The notes beneath the pieces are model-generated. The model ran no database searches, was not told where the DNA came from, and was given only the letters and a program-made list of their open reading frames with translations. A stretch of DNA of 8,520 nucleotides from Acidimicrobiaceae bacterium (GTDB lineage Bacteria; Actinomycetota; Acidimicrobiia; Acidimicrobiales; RAAP-2), in assembly GCA_003157945.1 (NCBI GenBank), contig PMFY01000251.1, forward strand, positions 1 through 8,520, in the 5' to 3' direction. Position 1 is the stretch's first letter. Each line of letters opens with the position of its first letter. The position numbers and the translations under genes were made by a program. Shown here one piece after another: positions 7,801-8,520 of the stretch.

Positions 7801-7807
7801 GAGGGAG
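7801..7807 (+). promoter_or_regulatory. Shine-Dalgarno sequence for the last gene
   Basis: GAGGGAG lies 9 bases before GTG 7817 and is the clearest ribosome binding site in the window. It favours 7817 over the in-frame GTG at 7754. It lies in the only intergenic gap of the window (7758-7816), in which I see no hairpin terminator and no recognisable promoter. Confidence 0.65.
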
Positions 7808-7816
7808 CAAGAACCC

Positions 7817-8520
7817 GTGAACATCACACTCGCCACCACCACCAGGCACCGACGTCCGACGTGGTCGGGCGCCCGGGCGACCGCATGGGCCGCCGGAGCG
7901 GTGGCCGTCCTCGGCCTCGGCCTGACCGTGGCCGGCCCCGCCGGCGCGGCGACCGTCAACGGCACCGCCACGATCGCCAGCCCCGGCTCGTCCACCGAAC
8001 TGGCGTCGGGTGGCTCGGCCACCCAGTTCACGGTGGCGCTGCCGCCCCAGGCCGCCTGCGACGGGGACACGGCCACCCACGGCTACCACATCTACAGCTA
8101 CCTGCTCCAGAAGGGCACCGCACTTTCCGGGGTGTCATTCACCCTGGGCTCGCCCAGCGTGGGCTTCGGCCTGTTCGACGAATTGGGCACCTACTACGGC
8201 CCCATCAACACCGCGATCGGGACAGGGCAGATCGTCGAGATCCCCAACGACTTCGAATGGGCGCCGATGATCGTCAAGGGCTACCTGCCCCTGACGGGGG
8301 CGACTGGACTCCTCTACACGGGCTCGGGGGCGACGGCCTCCGGGGTGTGGGAGGCCGGGATCGTGTGCGCCAACACGACCGGTGCGCCCGTCGACAATTG
8401 GAACACCGAGGTGACCTTCAGCGCCAGCTCCTCCGACGCGAACGGCTTCACCTGGTCGGCCGTCCCGGGCGTATCGACCACCACCACCACCACGACCACC
8501 ACCACGACCACCACGACGAC
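7817..8520 (+). CDS. Exported protein of unknown function, paralogue of the gene at 170 (3' end outside window)
   Basis: 234 codons are visible before the window ends. Residues 1-45 form a signal peptide with likely cleavage at AGA-AT. The extracellular domain (46-217) is homologous to that of the gene at 170. Shared blocks are C-x-GDTA-x2-GYH-x3-YL (from C81), G-x-INTA-x2-TGQIV (128-140), GI-x-CA (around C184) and SD-x2-GFTW (206-213). Both cysteines are conserved. From residue 221 the protein becomes an unbroken run of at least 14 threonines; by analogy with its paralogue a membrane anchor may follow outside the window, but this cannot be seen. GTG 7817 is chosen for its Shine-Dalgarno sequence and signal-peptide spacing. 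GTG 7754 is an in-frame alternative that overlaps the upstream stop by 4 bases and would add 21 Thr/Ala/Arg-rich residues. The function is unknown. Confidence 0.82.
   Translation, partial: MNITLATTTRHRRPTWSGARATAWAAGAVAVLGLGLTVAGPAGAATVNGTATIASPGSSTELASGGSATQFTVALPPQAACDGDTATHGYHIYSYLLQKGTALSGVSFTLGSPSVGFGLFDELGTYYGPINTAIGTGQIVEIPNDFEWAPMIVKGYLPLTGATGLLYTGSGATASGVWEAGIVCANTTGAPVDNWNTEVTFSASSSDANGFTWSAVPGVSTTTTTTTTTTTTTT
8477..8520 (+). repeat. ACC/ACG threonine-codon tract
   Basis: At least 14 Thr codons in a row (ten ACC, four ACG), cut by the window end. They encode an extracellular linker of the final protein. The mixture of codons argues for selection on the amino acid rather than for a fresh pure microsatellite. 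Confidence 0.9.

Noticed and set aside
7758..7816. Promoter or terminator in the only gap between genes
   Set aside because: The 59 bases hold no inverted repeat with a T-run and no convincing -35/-10 pair; only a Shine-Dalgarno sequence is supported.

Overview
The window is a compact, high-GC stretch with every gene on the + strand. It encodes a cell-surface and transport cluster from an actinomycete-type bacterium. Three things suggest this: strong G/C preference at third codon positions, GTG and possibly TTG starts, and exported proteins with Ala-rich signal peptides and C-terminal membrane anchors. The partial first gene ends in GGYWLV / GGVYAF-type repeats, which I associate with Acidimicrobiia, so that class is my best guess; the assignment is inference.

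Layout: (1) 1-173, the 3' end of a repeat-type surface or secreted protein. (2) 170-1012, a small exported protein of unknown function with one C-terminal membrane segment. (3) 1009-2049, PstC, and 2051-3316, PstA, the two permease subunits of a phosphate-type ABC importer. (4) 3313-5004, a PstS-type binding protein that keeps the expected phosphate-ligand loop but is tethered by a C-terminal membrane helix instead of an N-terminal lipid. (5) 5001-7757, a 918-residue second binding-protein-like protein with a large extra N-terminal region, a Tat-like signal peptide and a C-terminal anchor. (6) 7817-8520 (runs off the window), a second copy of the small exported family of item 2, ending in a poly-threonine linker.

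The genes are packed like one transcription unit. Adjacent genes overlap by 4 bases at 170, 3313 and 5001, and probably at 1009; pstC and pstA are 1 base apart. The only gap is 59 bases, before the last gene, which has its own Shine-Dalgarno sequence. I see no promoter, terminator, RNA gene, mobile element or CRISPR array. The ATPase gene pstB and the regulator phoU are not in the window.

Proposed joint role (inference): PstC and PstA form the channel and PstS delivers phosphate to it from a membrane tether. The large second binding-like protein and the two related small exported proteins are candidate accessory surface components. The most interesting points are the pair of uncharacterised paralogues bracketing the transporter and the giant binding-protein homologue, whose ligand loop appears to have lost the phosphate-contacting residues.
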